DNA of 64,000 nt from Talpa occidentalis (lineage: Eukaryota > Chordata > Mammalia > Eulipotyphla > Talpidae). Under the pieces are notes generated by a model. The model worked only from the letters and a program-made list of their open reading frames with translations. It did not search any database and was not told the origin of the DNA. Both the position numbers and the translations under genes were made by a program. This document shows positions 37,720-49,892 of this stretch, one piece after another. The stretch spans positions 70,706,301-70,770,300 of the forward strand of contig NW_023604295.1 of the NCBI RefSeq assembly GCF_014898055.3, read 5' to 3'. Position 1 is the stretch's first letter. Each line of letters begins with the position of its first letter.

Positions 37720-39265
37720 ACAATGGAATGAAGAAAGTCTCTTTGGTAATGGTGTTGAGAAAACTAGAAGCCACATGCAAAATCATGAAACTAGACCACT
37801 ATCTAGTACCATTCACAAAAATCAAATGAAGTGAATACTTTTACATGTAAAACATTAAACCATATAATTCATGTAAGAAAACATAGATGATGAAACTCCT
37901 CATCATCTCATTGGCATTAGAGAGTTCTTTGTAGACCCCAGTCTGATGGCAAGGGAAACAATGGCAAAAAAGAAAAAAAAAAAAAAGTGCTACACCAACC
38001 TAAAAGGTTCTGCCAGGGCCTCCCCTGGTGGTGCAGCGTTTGAGTGCTGGGTTGTGAAGCTGCCTGCAGCCTCTGCAGCACCGGTTCTATCCCCGGCCAC
38101 CGGATGAGGGTCCCACATGGCGTGCAGACCTCTCCTGCCGCCCACTGCTCCCCTCAGCAGTGTATTTCGTCCGTTTGCCTGTTCTGTTCCCCGCTCTGGC
38201 TCTGGTAAATTCTCTCACCCTCCCGCGCTTCTGACTGTACCCAGTGCTTGTATGAATAAATAAATATTAAAAAAAAAAAGTTTCCGCCAGTGAAAGAAAC
38301 TATCACTAAAACAAAAGGTTCCCTAATGAATAGGAGACTATATATATGCACATTCCACAGTTCAACAAGGGCTAATATTCAAAATATATAAGGACCTCAT
38401 AAAACTCAGCAATAAAAATTAACCTAATAATAATTAATAATAAACAGGAACTCTCAATAGACAGTTCTCCAAAGACACACAGATGTCCAACAAGCACATG
38501 AAGGGAAGTCCATTATGTATTTTTATTATGGAAGTGGACATCAAAAGAACCATGAGCTATCACCGCACACCTGTGAGAATGACTATTACCTAAAATACAA
38601 AAAAAACTACAAGTTTGGAGAGGATGTGGAAAGACGGGACCCTTGTATATTGTTGGGAATGCAAATTGATGCAAACAATATGGAAAGTAAATGGAGATAC
38701 CTCAAAAAACTAAACATAGAAATTACATGCTATCCTGTTATCCACTTCTGGGCATTACCTGAAAAATATAAAAACACTAATTTGAAAAAATACAGTATCC
38801 TTTCCCCCGCCCCATTTATGATAGCTTTATTTGCAATAGCCAAGGGTTGGAATAAACCTAATTACCCATTAATGGATTATTGGGTAAAGAAAATATGATA
38901 CATATACATGATGGGGTACTACTTAGCTATAAAAAATAAAATGGAAATCTAGCCATTTGCAACCATATGGATGGATTTAGAGGTTATTATGCTTAGTGAA
39001 ATTAAGTCAGACAGAGATAGACAATGCCATATAATTTCACTCATATATAGAATACAGAGAAAGCAAACAAATAACTACATAAAACACAAACTATTTGTTG
39101 TTACCAGAATGGAAGGGGAAAGGGAATAGAGCCATGGCTAAATTGTTCAAAATGGGTCACCTATATGTCAAAGAATAGAACTGAACTTTTAGTGGTACCC
39201 TAATGTAGGATATACAGATTTATAATGACACACATGGAAACATGTTATAAGGTAATTAAAAAATC
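37720..39265 (+). mobile_element. L1 ORF2 C-terminal part and 3' UTR, interrupted by a SINE
   Basis: 5'-truncated L1 in sense orientation. In order: GGTGTTGAGAAAACTAGAAGCCACATGC (ORF2), GAAACTAGACCACTATCTAGTACCATTCACAAAAAT, AAGAAAACATAGATGATGAAACTC, [SINE at 38016-38276], AAAGAAACTATCACTAAAACAAAAGG, TAATATTCAAAATATATAAGGACC, TCTCCAAAGACACACAGATGTCCAACAAGCACATGAAG. The well-known C-terminal blocks follow (TTGTTGGGAATGCAAATTGATGC, CACTTCTGGGCATTACC, TTTGCAATAGCCAAG, GATACATATACATGATGGGGTACTACTTAGC), then a 3' UTR ending near 39265. A 127-codon frame survives at 38515-38898. Stops and indels elsewhere make it inactive. Confidence 0.92.
38016..38276 (+). mobile_element. SINE nested in L1 ORF2 (group A)
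   Basis: Group A copy with a small gap in the body just 3' of the B box; B box GGTTCTATCCC. The tail ends AAATAAATATTAAAAA with no TCTTT. TSD AAAGGTTCTGCCA (38003-38015) against AAAGTTTCCGCCA (38277-38289). Confidence 0.95.
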
Positions 39266-42200
39266 CAAACAAAGTATAAATATCAATATATCATTTTTAA
39301 GAATTTATACATAGTTGAACAATATATAATTTGAGCACACATAAGCAGTCTCCCATAACTTTCATTAATTCTTTTTTTATTTCTGACAATTGTTTTAATG
39401 TAAAATATTAAATACTACTTAGGAAAGATAATAACATCATGAGGAATCATTATTGTAATTAAGGGGGGGATAGAAAATAATGCATCTAAATTTGTTTGGT
39501 TTTACTTTGTGTTTTGGGACTTGATAATGGCTTTAACAGAACATAAAGTGGGATTCCAAAATCATTTAAGAAGTGCCATACAAATTATTTGTTAAGCTCA
39601 TTTTTTGAACATATAATTTGAACAAATCAATTACGTCAAAATAATGAGTGGTTTGAGGGGATAATAACTAAATATTTCCAGTATATGTTGCCAATAGACA
39701 TATTTTTAAGTTTTATTGTTTCTCTATAAAAATATGAGAAAACATCTTTTCCAATTCTTTATAATTGCCTGACTACTTTAGTAGTGTTTGAGATAGAGCA
39801 ATGTGAACATTCTGATAAGTGGTATTATCCTTTTCTTTCCAAATAAAACCTCTCCATAATCAGAATTTATTCTAGATACAAAATGAGATAAATTGTCTGA
39901 AACAATATGCTTCGTTATCATTGGCATTTGAAAATCTTCCTATAAAATCCATGAAGGTTTTCTTCAGCTTCTTAAGTATGTATTATTAACCTTTGTATGA
40001 TTCAGTGCCTGAAATCTTGCTAACCACAATACACTTGGACTGCAGTTCATTTTTAAATACATCCAATGACTCAGCCCATTTTTCTTTTCTAATACAAATT
40101 AGAAACAGATTATTGGCAATTTCTAGTTATTGCATTTTGTCAAATCCCTCATTGACTATAATTTGTTAATTTTTTACTTCAAATGCAGAGTAGGCCTTTA
40201 GAAAATATACCAATGGTTATTTTTCAGGAACACTGTAGTTAAAACATTGTTTATAGATATGCAGTGTTTTGATAGACTAAATTCTTGTATAAATATACAA
40301 TTTACATAATTTAATAAATATTGAAATACTGGGCATGTAATGTATAATTTATATTCTTTTATAATATTTTTCAATTTTATCAATAACATATTCAATATAC
40401 TTATTTAGCAGTGATTAATACCATAAATCCTCCCAAAATATTTATCATTTTCTATTCTTATTTTATTAAATGTTACTTACCAATAATTAATTTCATGATA
40501 AGTGTCTATAACCATTATATGTAGTGTCAAGAAAATTCTAGGCTATAGATAAACATATAGGTAGTTCAATTTAATGGTGGATATGTTAACTTCTCTTGTT
40601 TCTCAGATAAAAATATTAATAGTATTTTGCTTCCTAACTACTAATTAATTTATTAATCCTTCAATCCATTAGTTTCATATATATTTATTAAATATATATA
40701 TTATCTTGAGAGTCGTCATATAGAAATTCAGATATTTGTGAGAAGGTAAAACAATTACTCACAATGAGTTTATAACTTGAAAAGAAGGGAAAAGATGTTA
40801 TATGACAGGTAGCACAATGAACAATGGTGGTGTGCCATGAGTGATTTGGTGGCAGATGTGCTACAGTGGCAGGACCTGATAGGCTATCCAAATATTATAT
40901 TAATTAAAAAATTAAAATTAAAAAATGGCAACAAATTGAATGTGTTTGAAGTATTTACTTCTATGAATGTATGAACCACTAAGTATTATAACAAATAATT
41001 TTAATTCAAGGGATGGAAATTAGTTGAAACAATTGTCATAAAAACAGATACCGCTGAATAAAAATTAGGTCTGGCAGTCATTCAAAGTCCATATTTACTG
41101 ATGGCCTTAAAAAGCTTGATAATTTCTAGTCTATTTTGCCAGTTAATTTGATTAATTAAACAGCCAAACTTTGCTTGCAGATTCTACTTCCTCAATTCTT
41201 AATAAAATAATGTTGTTATTGTCGTTCTCCACTTTTAAGTAAATGTTCTCGTTTAAGTTATTTTAAGTTTCTAATTATTGAAAAGACTGAGTAATGCTTT
41301 GGCAATAATGAATGGCAATACTGTTTAATACTTCTACATATTGACTCCTAAATAATTTATAAAATAATTATTAGAAAATAAAATTTCATATCAATTTTTA
41401 GTTTACCAGATTTATTTTCTATCAGATTTTCTGACTTTTTTTTTGTGAAGCTGTTATTATTGCAGATAATAACATTATTTAAAAATTTCATTAGTATAAC
41501 AGCATAAAAAATTCTTAGGGAATCAGCACATTTAGTTAATAACTACATCCTTTCTAATATAATTGGCTTATTTCTAAAGGGTCATTTGATCCATGAATGA
41601 CTTAATCTCAAATCTCAAACTGTCATGGGAAGTCCCAGGCATATTTTTAAATGATCTCATGTTCATTTAATATGTGAAATTCCTTTCTTATTATTTATAT
41701 CTAATTTTGAACTACTTTCCCTTTGAAAATACTTCAAGCAACTTGATGACACATTAACACTGTCTTATTTCTGACTTTGACCTCTTGTGACTGTTTTTGA
41801 AATCACATGGCCCAAGGCAAATTATGAACCTTAGCTGTCTGTTCTTTTGGAATCAGCACATGGAATGAGGAAATCTTGATAGAAACAAAAAATTTAATGA
41901 TTCAGGAGATTCAGACATAGCCACAATTTTAGAGGAGAAGCGCATGAGAATAAAAAAAAAATATATATATATATATATGTTGGTCTATGGGACAGGAAGC
42001 TAAAAGTCAAAGACATGAAAAATAGTGAGAAGACTAGAAGACTTGGAAATTCTCCCAATAAAACTAATTGCCTCTTATCCTTTTCCCCACTGTTATCAAT
42101 GCGTCATTAAACAATTTCAACTATAATAAATCTACCAACAGAATTTCTTTACAACTTAAAAATATTCCAATAGAGATATGTGCTATCATTTTCTATGAGT

Positions 42201-43029
42201 CATCAAGCAATAAAAATTATTTTTAAGTCTCGAGTTAGTTTGAACCAATTGTTACTTACAGGTTCAAACTATTCATTTTTAATGAGGAAGTTTGCCTAGT
42301 CCTAACAGAAAGGATATAAAGTGCTTTAATCCTTTCAGTAAGACCGATGTAAAAAAAAAAAAAAAAAAGCAAATTGTTCAAGACTACAGTATATAAAATC
42401 ATTTACTTATATAGTCATTTAAGTCTGCAATTTAAACCACCACTCGAATACTCCATCAAAATTACGAAACAAATGTAAGAATAGTAGAAAATGTACTACA
42501 TGAATATACAGGGAAAGGAAAATGTGTATTTGAAAAATATTATAAGATTAAAACACATGGGATTGAAATAAAGGAAAAGAAAATGTGTGTCAATTAGTCT
42601 GTGATTTGGCACAACTTTAAAAAGGTCCATATGGGATTCAAGTAAATATTTTAATACATGAAGAATTACAAAGAGTTCTAAGAGTTTGGAAGTGGGGGGT
42701 GGGGAGATAGGAGCCTTCTTTAATTATGGGAATAAATTAGCCACAATTGAAACATTACTAAATATATACTGACAACATTCTTTTGGTGTCAGTTGTAAAT
42801 AGACAGTACATAGACACATCTATAAAATATATTCCACTACCTGCCAGGGTTTTACTTTTAATACAGCTACTTTAAAAATTAACTGAGGCAGTAATGACAA
42901 ATTTCTTAAACACTAAGACCTACTTTTCACTTCCTCTATTCACAGCTAATACAAATATAGGAAATTCCAATAACATAAAATCTTTTAGTATATATTCTCA
43001 GTCACCAAGTTACCTAAAACACATGAAAA
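39266..43029. other. AT-rich spacer
   Basis: About 3.8 kb without a recognisable gene or named repeat. Simple repeats: (AT)n at 41960-41978 and an 18-base A run at 42351-42368. Frames at 40198-40395 and 40688-40891 (minus) are unsupported. Confidence 0.4.
41960..41978. repeat. (AT)n microsatellite
   Basis: About nine AT units following an A run. Confidence 0.9.
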
Positions 43030-43240
43030 TACCTAAAAAGCCTAATAAAACAACCCAGTAAAAAAATGGAATGAAAGACCTGAACTTATACCTCAACAGA
43101 GAAGGTACAAAGATAGCAAATAAGTATATGAAAGATACCATCAAAGAAATAGTTATCAAAACAATGAGATACCAACACACATTTATCGAGATCGTCCAAC
43201 TTCATTATTGTATACATACTTACTGTTTCCCCACAACAAA
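43030..43240 (+). mobile_element. Decayed L1 ORF2 fragment
   Basis: AACAACCCAGTAAAAAAATGGAATGAAAGACCTGAACTTATACCTC, GATAGCAAATAAGTATATGAAAGAT, and AGTTATCAAAACAATGAGATACCAACACACA match the conserved L1 ORF2 stretch near the C-terminal region. It could be the 5' remainder of the same element as 43940-44190. Confidence 0.75.
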
Positions 43241-43939
43241 CACCTAAAATCTAAAAATCTCAGAAAACAAAACTTTCAGAATATTTCCTGAAATTTGTAA
43301 AATGCCATGAAACATTGAGAGGAATAGATTATGTCAAGGTAAAATAAATTGAAAGACAACCAATAGAGAAAAACAACTAGAGGGAAGAGAAGGCTAAATT
43401 TAGTGTTTAGCATATTTTGGAAATGGCCATATTAAAAAATTTAATACAATTTTTTGTAAAATATTTCCACATGCCTGTGCAAATTTAGATGTATCTAAAA
43501 ACACTTTGAACTCATTTAAAATAACTGCTGCTTCCAAAAATTCCTTTGCGGTCCACAATCTAAGTTTTAGTTTTGCAAGCATAATTTTATCAAGCTGGTA
43601 AATAGTCTCAGATTCCCTAATTTTATATTATAAAGTAGGCAGTTAATTCTCCTATAAGTATTCTTCTTTCAATGAGATATTTCCTTATCCTCACTATAGA
43701 TAGAACATATTCCTAGATGATACATTTATGTTTCAGTGGAATAGTGTTTGAGAAAATTGCCCCCAATAGTCATCATTATATGGTTAAGAGTCTAACTATG
43801 TAGCATCATCAATAACGGTGCTATTGTCAAATATTTTCTAAATCATAATATCCCCTGAGTATTTAGTGAACAACTATATATTGATAATAACTTGAAAAAT
43901 AGTAACATGTTTACCTATCTACATTTAAATGTCCATACT
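43241..43939. other. AT-rich spacer between two L1 pieces
   Basis: About 700 bp with no identified gene or repeat. It may be an insertion or decayed L1. A 60-codon minus-strand frame at 43400-43582 is unsupported. Confidence 0.4.
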
Positions 43940-43943
43940 TTGA

Positions 43944-43980
43944 CATATATATATAGATATAGATATAGATATAGATATAA
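43944..43980. repeat. (ATAGAT)n microsatellite
   Basis: TATATATA followed by four ATAGAT units, located at the left edge of an L1 3' UTR fragment. Confidence 0.9.
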
Positions 43981-43984
43981 ATTG

Positions 43985-44190
43985 TAATATAAGACCTACT
44001 GGCTACCAAAGGAAAGGGGGATGAGATGTGAAAGTCATGTTAAAGGTGTCGCCTTTGGATGATGGATAGAATTGGATTTTTAGTAATGAACTTAATGAAT
44101 TATATATGAACTTTGATTTATAACAATGTACATATAAAATCTATACATTGTTATAGCGCAATGTTACTTCAATCGAGAGAATTAAAAAAA
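43985..44190 (+). mobile_element. L1 3' UTR fragment
   Basis: CTACTGGCTACCAAAGGAAAGGGGG, GATAGAATTGGATTTTTAGTAATGAAC, TTTATAACAATGTACA, and ATTGTTATAGCGCAATGTTACTTCAATC-GA then an A-rich end. The layout parallels the ends of the L1 copies at 39.2 and 51.5 kb. Confidence 0.75.
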
Positions 44191-44491
44191 TAATATTCTT
44201 TTCCAAGGAAGGTACAAGGCAGATTATGTAACATAGTGTGTAAATTCAATGAAGTTTCCAGATTTTTTTCTTATAGGAGCTTCACCCACACCTTCCATGG
44301 AAGGAAATGCACCCACAGGTCAGAAGCAGTGGATTGTTGATCTTATAGATAACAATACTTAGCAAGAAATCTTCCAAAGAAAGGTTAGACTACATATTGG
44401 CTCATTTAGGAAGATTTGGGTGTTATTTCTGAAAGTATAGGGTAAAATCTTAGCTGTATTCTTATTTCATGTTCATAAAAATATGAACACT

Positions 44492-44760
44492 CTGGACCTC
44501 CATGGTGGCGCAGGTCATTGAGCCCTCACTGTGAAGCTTTCCACAGCCTCTGCAGCACAGGTTCCATCCTGGCCAGCCTGGGAGAAACCCACATGGCACC
44601 GCAGACCTCTCCTGTCTCGCCTGCTGCTCCCCTCAGCAGTGTCTTTGGTCCATCTGCCTGTTCTGTTCCCCGCTATGTCTCTGCTGAATCTTCTCACCCT
44701 CCCGCGCATCTGGTCTGTACCCTGGTTCTTGTATAAATAAATAAATCTTTAAAAAAAATA
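44492..44760 (+). mobile_element. tRNA-derived SINE (Rhin-1-like, group B)
   Basis: Head CTGGACCTCCATGGTGGCGCAGG, B box GGTTCCATCCT (decayed) and tail AAATAAATAAATCTTTAAAAA. TSD TATGAACACT (44482-44491) against TATGGACACT (44761-44770), possibly longer into the A-rich side. Confidence 0.93.
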
Positions 44761-44770
44761 TATGGACACT

Positions 44771-45955
44771 AAAACATCTAACCTCTTCAAATGTCATGTA
44801 TACTAATGAACAAAGGGCATATATTTGAATATTCATAATATTTAATGAGACATTAATATTAAATTAACTAATGTTCAGACATTACATTGAGTATAGTAAC
44901 AATTCATCTCATGTTAACAAAAATTAAAGGACATCTTTGAAGTCCTTTTAATACCAATGTCTAAACTATGTCCTTTTTAATAAAATGTTAGGTGACGTTC
45001 TTTGATGCTCAAATATGTGTTATTAATGAAAGTGCTATCTGCACCTGGAACTAACTTCAAGTAACACACCCATGAATATCATCATCATACTGTCCATGTT
45101 GAGAGGTTTAAAATAAATTGTCGTAACACTATAACTGAAATTTTATATGATAATGGAAGGTACATGATGTTGGGAAAAGCACATGTATTCAAGCAGGTAT
45201 ATTTTAGCAGAATGAAATGGAACAACAATAAGATTATTCAAAAAGAAAAACTAAAATAAATTTTGATAACTGATTTATTGATCTTCATATATATGTATGA
45301 TCTGGGTTAACAATTGACAGATTGATTGGTACTCACAAAATACATTTTTATAACATATGTTCCAAACATTTCATTACTTATTTTTGATATACTACTTTTG
45401 GTGTAGCAACAGGTTGAGAAAAAGCAGTATTGATGAAATAGTAACTTTCCACCTGCTACAATATTTCTTCATATCCTGTCTTCTTGAAGTTAAGTCTCTG
45501 TTCAAAAGGTGAATATGATTTAACCCCAAGACAGTGACCAAATACAAACTATTTTTTAGAATTCAAAATGTGTTATTTTTCAAATCAAAGTTTTCTGAAA
45601 TATTGACTCCATTTTGCTTAGAGTTCTCAACTTCACTTTATATATAATTTTTTGGTTGAAAACAAGGTCATTATTAATAATGTCTGCTGAACCTGTCATT
45701 CTATTTTCTGTGTCTTTCACTCCTCCATCATGGAAATGCAAAATACCCATATATCTGATACATTTTTAAATATATGATTATGCTATTATTAAGAGTAAAT
45801 AATTTCACACTGAAAAAGAAATACTAAGCAATTCCTTTTGGAGAAATGACAATTTGTGAGATATATTAACAGGGGAAATTTTGCAGATTAACCTTTGCAT
45901 TTATAGATTCTTCTCTAAATCTATAAAAATTACATGAAAAATATATTTAGTATGA
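44771..45955. other. AT-rich spacer
   Basis: No gene or named repeat seen. Confidence 0.45.
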
Positions 45956-45966
45956 TCAAATATATT

Positions 45967-46228
45967 TTTAAAGATTTATTTATTTATGCATACAAGAGCT
46001 GGGGTACAGGCCAGAGGTGTGGGGGGTGAGAGGATTCACCAGAGACAGAGTGGGGAACAGAATAGGTAGACTGACCAAAGTACACTGCTGAGGGGAGCAG
46101 TGGGTGAGCCAAGAGAGGTCTGTTGCACCATGAGGGTAGCCCCCTGGCTGGGGATCAAGCTAGTGCTGCAGATGCTGCAGAAATCTTCATAGGTTGCATC
46201 TTAACACCTTGCACCACCTGGGAGGCCC
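45967..46228 (-). mobile_element. tRNA-derived SINE (Rhin-1-like, group B)
   Basis: Reverse-oriented full-length copy, head complement CACCACCTGGGAGGCCC on the right and tail TTTTTAAAGATTTATTTATTTATGC on the left. TSD TCAAATATATT at 45956-45966 and 46229-46239. Confidence 0.94.
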
Positions 46229-46405
46229 TCAAATATATTCTTATAAAAATCATTATCAGGACACCAACTTTTAATGTTTGTGACTACAATCATACTATGT
46301 GATCACTATAATCTAATATACTTTTGTCCTCATATTGCTTAAATGTGATGCAATTTTTAACTAAATCACTATAGTTACAGTAAAGCATACTGTAAGCACA
46401 TTTTT

Positions 46406-46736
46406 TATATATTTACATCATTTTTTTTTTGTTTTTGCACAATGTATGCATTTTCATCTTGGTTATAGTCCCCATACAATTCCCACCACCCTCTTGTTTT
46501 GATCCTACTCCCTCCCCCCCACATAGTGTGTCTCTGGTTTATGGTTGCTTGTCTCATGCAATTTGCAATTTGCAGCTACATGGATGGGGCTGGAAAGGAT
46601 CATGCTCAGTGAAATAAGCCAGGAAGAAAAAGAAAAATACCAGATGGTCTCACTCATAGCAGGAATTTAGAAAACCTAAATAAAGGACCAGGAAAAAGAC
46701 TAATTATAATAAAGTAAAAATCAAAATCAAGAAGCA
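46406..46736 (-). mobile_element. 5'-inverted (twin-primed) L1 insertion
   Basis: The left part (about 46420-46560) is the complement of an L1 3' UTR: a T run, then complement blocks of the ACTATAACC-AGATG and GGGGGGGAGGGAGTAGGATCAAAAC regions. The right part (about 46565-46735) is plus-strand L1 ORF2 C-terminus into 3' UTR: CTACATGGATGGGGCTGGAAAGGATCATGCTCAGTGAAATAAG, CAGATGGTCTCACTCATAGC. A 17 bp duplication ACTGTAAGCACATTTTT flanks the whole unit at 46389-46405 and 46737-46753. This is the signature of twin priming: 3' end on the minus strand with an inverted 5' piece. Confidence 0.88.
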
Positions 46737-46753
46737 ACTGTAAGCACATTTTT

Positions 46754-48370
46754 AATGAATTCATAACATGTATATAACAATGTGACCAAAATTTTTTGTG
46801 GTATCCAATAACACAGTACTTTTTGTTAAAGTAATATTCTAAACATATCATTGACTTGTCTGCTTGCTAAAAATGTAAATTGTATTCTTTAAGATTTTTT
46901 TTATTATACATGTGCTTTTTATAGTAGTTTCCACAATTAGTGGGTTCAAATTAACATTTGAATTCACATCTTTAGTAAAAGACTGGCTATCACTTTATTG
47001 CTGTAACTTGGAAATGTTTCTGGAAACATTATGACATCTATCTATTTATTAATCATCTATCAGTATAGCTACCCATCCATCCATCAACAATGTATCCTTA
47101 GTGACTGTTGATGGCCTAGATTTAGGAAAAAGTCAGTGGTATCAAAATAAATCACTATAGTTTAGAACTAACCTTGTTTAGATATAAAAACTTTTAAGAT
47201 TCAAACAGTCCCTATAATATTCTTTATTAAACAGAACTTGTAGTTACTTTTGCATGTTTATAAAATATCGCTTAAAAATGTCATGTTCTTATTAGAGCAT
47301 TTCTGCAAAATTAAAACAAAAATCTGTTTTGTATATTATTTAATATTAAGATGACTGTGAGAAAAGCCTTATAATGCTTCTGAAATCTTCTGGAAGTCTT
47401 AGTTGCACTCAAGTTCACATTGGCTTACTCTTTTAGTACATTGCATTAGAGCTATATTCCCATCCAGTGCTACCTGAGGATTAAAAAATAAATCCTGAGA
47501 CACTGGCTTCTTGATTATAAGGAAACAATTAGTAATAGAATCTAAGTTTGTATTCCTTAGATTGAGAAATAAAAACCTCCTGAGAGTAATTCAGTGCACT
47601 CTATTTCTGAGATAGGCATACCTAAACAACAAAAGCATACTAGAAAAAAAAAAAAGAAGTGTGATACCATCAATGAGTTTAGCTATATTTATTTCTCTCT
47701 TAATGTTATATTTTCATATAGTCTAATATAGCATACAGAGAAATTAAGGAAAGAATCAAATCTAAACTTTGGTACAGTTACTTGATTACATATGTTTCAC
47801 TATATATGTCTATGTCTTGGTGAAGTGTTACCCCTTCTAAACATGTTTATATTCAAAAGAGTAGTTTAAAAAAGAGTTTCCATACAGTAAATTTCTGGAA
47901 AACCAAAAGGAAGAAAGGAAGAGAGGGAGAGGAAAAAGCCTGTAGGAGACTCTCCTGATGAAAGGGTGTCTATTTTCAGAGAAATTTTATCAATGATGTA
48001 TTGAAGTTTTAGCATTTAAAACTGAAAAACTTTACAAGTCAGTGGAATGCATTGATGTTATATGGATTTTGTTACTCACTCTCTCACTTATAATATATGT
48101 AAATAATTGATGGAAAATGTTGACACCTGTTTTATTTTAAAGGTCTTTTTAAAGTACCAACATATAATAATAAATGTAAAAAATGTAAATGATTATACTC
48201 CAACGTAACCTATTTTTCACAGGCAAGAGGGCATGTTATCTCTATACTCATCATTAAGTTGCCTACTTTCAGATTATGTTATCAGGGTCATTTTGCATAT
48301 GAGCCACATAGAATGTTGAGCTAATTTTTCAGTTAATAAGGGGCATGATGAGGATAAGCAATTTGCCCAC
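46754..48370. other. AT-rich spacer
   Basis: No gene or named repeat. A short CCATCCATCCATC run lies near 47072-47085. Confidence 0.45.
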
Positions 48371-48385
48371 AAAAAGTCAGGTTGA

Positions 48386-48684
48386 GGGCCTCCCGGTGGT
48401 GCAGCAGGTTGAGCGCTGGGCTGCGAGGCTGCCTGCGGCCTCTGCTGCACCGGTTCGAATCCCGGATGCTCCCCAGCCACCACAGGAGGGTCCCACATGG
48501 CGCGCAGACCTCTCCTGCTGCCCGCTGCTCCCCTCAGCAGTGTGCTTCGGTCCTTCTGCCTGCTCTGCTCCCCGCTCTGGCTCTAGTGAATTCTCTCACC
48601 CTCCTGCGCTTCTGACTGTACCCAGTGCATGTATAAACAAACAAACAAATAAATAAATAAAACATGCCTCTATTAAAAAAAAAA
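48386..48684 (+). mobile_element. tRNA-derived SINE (group A, extended tail)
   Basis: CpG-rich copy with B box GGTTCGAATCC, an exact match to the tRNA-type pattern GGTTCGANTCC. Tail: GTGCATGTATAAAC, AAAC/AAAT units, ACATGCCTCTATT, poly(A). Perfect 15 bp TSD AAAAAGTCAGGTTGA at 48371-48385 and 48685-48699. Confidence 0.96.
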
Positions 48685-48699
48685 AAAAAGTCAGGTTGA

Positions 48700-49607
48700 G
48701 AGCTACCACTGTTTAAATCTCTTACAGGATCCCATCAATAAATATCTAAAATATTGGTCTCCATTTGATATTCTTTTTAGACTTCTAGCTCACACCTCAT
48801 ACCACTGTGATCAGGGTTTATCCAATCATTCCTTTGAAACTACTTGCATCAAAATCACTGAGCTGCTTAGACATTTATCAGCTGGTATATGCAAATTATT
48901 TAACTTTCAAGTAACTTGACCTCACTGATGAACTTTAATATTGCTGATCATTCCCTCTTTCTTAAGGGGATAAAACATCTCTGATGTTTCCATAACACGT
49001 CCCTAGCCCTTAGTCTAATGTTTCTGCTAAGTCTACTTTATATACTAAACTATTTAATGTCAAATGCTTACTTGATTAATATTATACATGTTCTTAGCTC
49101 AGTCCTGGCATTGACAGGTTTTGCAATATTCCAAGAAAGGCTTCAGTTACAATTTACAGTAGCCCCTAATTATTTTGGTCAGTGTGGAGTATTACTCAGA
49201 CCTCTATAAATTTATCTGTCTTTCCACTATAGAGACACCAGATTGTTAAAAAAAGACTCAAATTCATATCCACACTTAAACGTAATAATTTGTCCTGACA
49301 ATTCTAAAACCCCCTCCAAAACTTGTAGGGTTAAATTACTATATTCATAATTTAATCCCAATCCACAAAATGACCATTATGTTGAAGCAGTCACATGAAA
49401 GGTGAAATTCTATCACATGGATATTTGTTGTAACAGATTATTTTTCCAGAAACTTTGATGATGCTTTTTTATGATGCTCACATTATATTTATACATTTGT
49501 TATCATATATAATCTATAAAACACTCAAAATAAGATATAATTTAATGGATTGCAAAACAGAGTACCCTCAAAACCTAGCTATTGGTATACATTTGGAAGA
49601 CAGGAAT
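48700..49607. other. Spacer
   Basis: No gene or named repeat. Base composition is slightly more mixed in 48720-49220 than in the flanks. Confidence 0.4.
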
Positions 49608-49624
49608 AAATAGATTGCAAAGTT

Positions 49625-49875
49625 GGGCCTCCCCGGTGGCGCAGCGGTTGAGCGCTGGGTTGCAAAACTGCCCGCAGCTTCTGCAGCACCTGTTCGATCC
49701 CCGGCCACCGGGCGAGGGTCCCACATGGCGCACAGACCTCTCCTGCTGCCCCTCAGTAGTGTACTTCATCAGTCTGTCTGCTCTGCTCTGCTCTCTGCTC
49801 TGCCTCTAGTGAATTCCCTCACCCTCCCGTGCTTCTGACTGTACCCAGTGCTTGTATAAATAAAATAAAATCTTT
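49625..49875 (+). mobile_element. tRNA-derived SINE (Rhin-1-like, group A, small internal deletion)
   Basis: Head GGGCCTCCCCGGTGGCGCAGCGG, B box TGTTCGATCCC, tail AAATAAAATAAAATCTTTAAA. A CTGCTGCCC-CTCAG stretch lacks the usual CGCTGCTCC. Perfect 17 bp TSD AAATAGATTGCAAAGTT at 49608-49624 and 49876-49892. Confidence 0.95.
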
Positions 49876-49892
49876 AAATAGATTGCAAAGTT

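Noticed and set aside
38515..38898. 127 aa frame as an independent gene
   Set aside because: It is a surviving piece of L1 ORF2 C-terminus within a 5'-truncated element.
43944..43980. Possible CRISPR-like or regulatory array (regular ATAGAT units)
   Set aside because: It is a simple hexanucleotide microsatellite with no spacers, in mammalian DNA.
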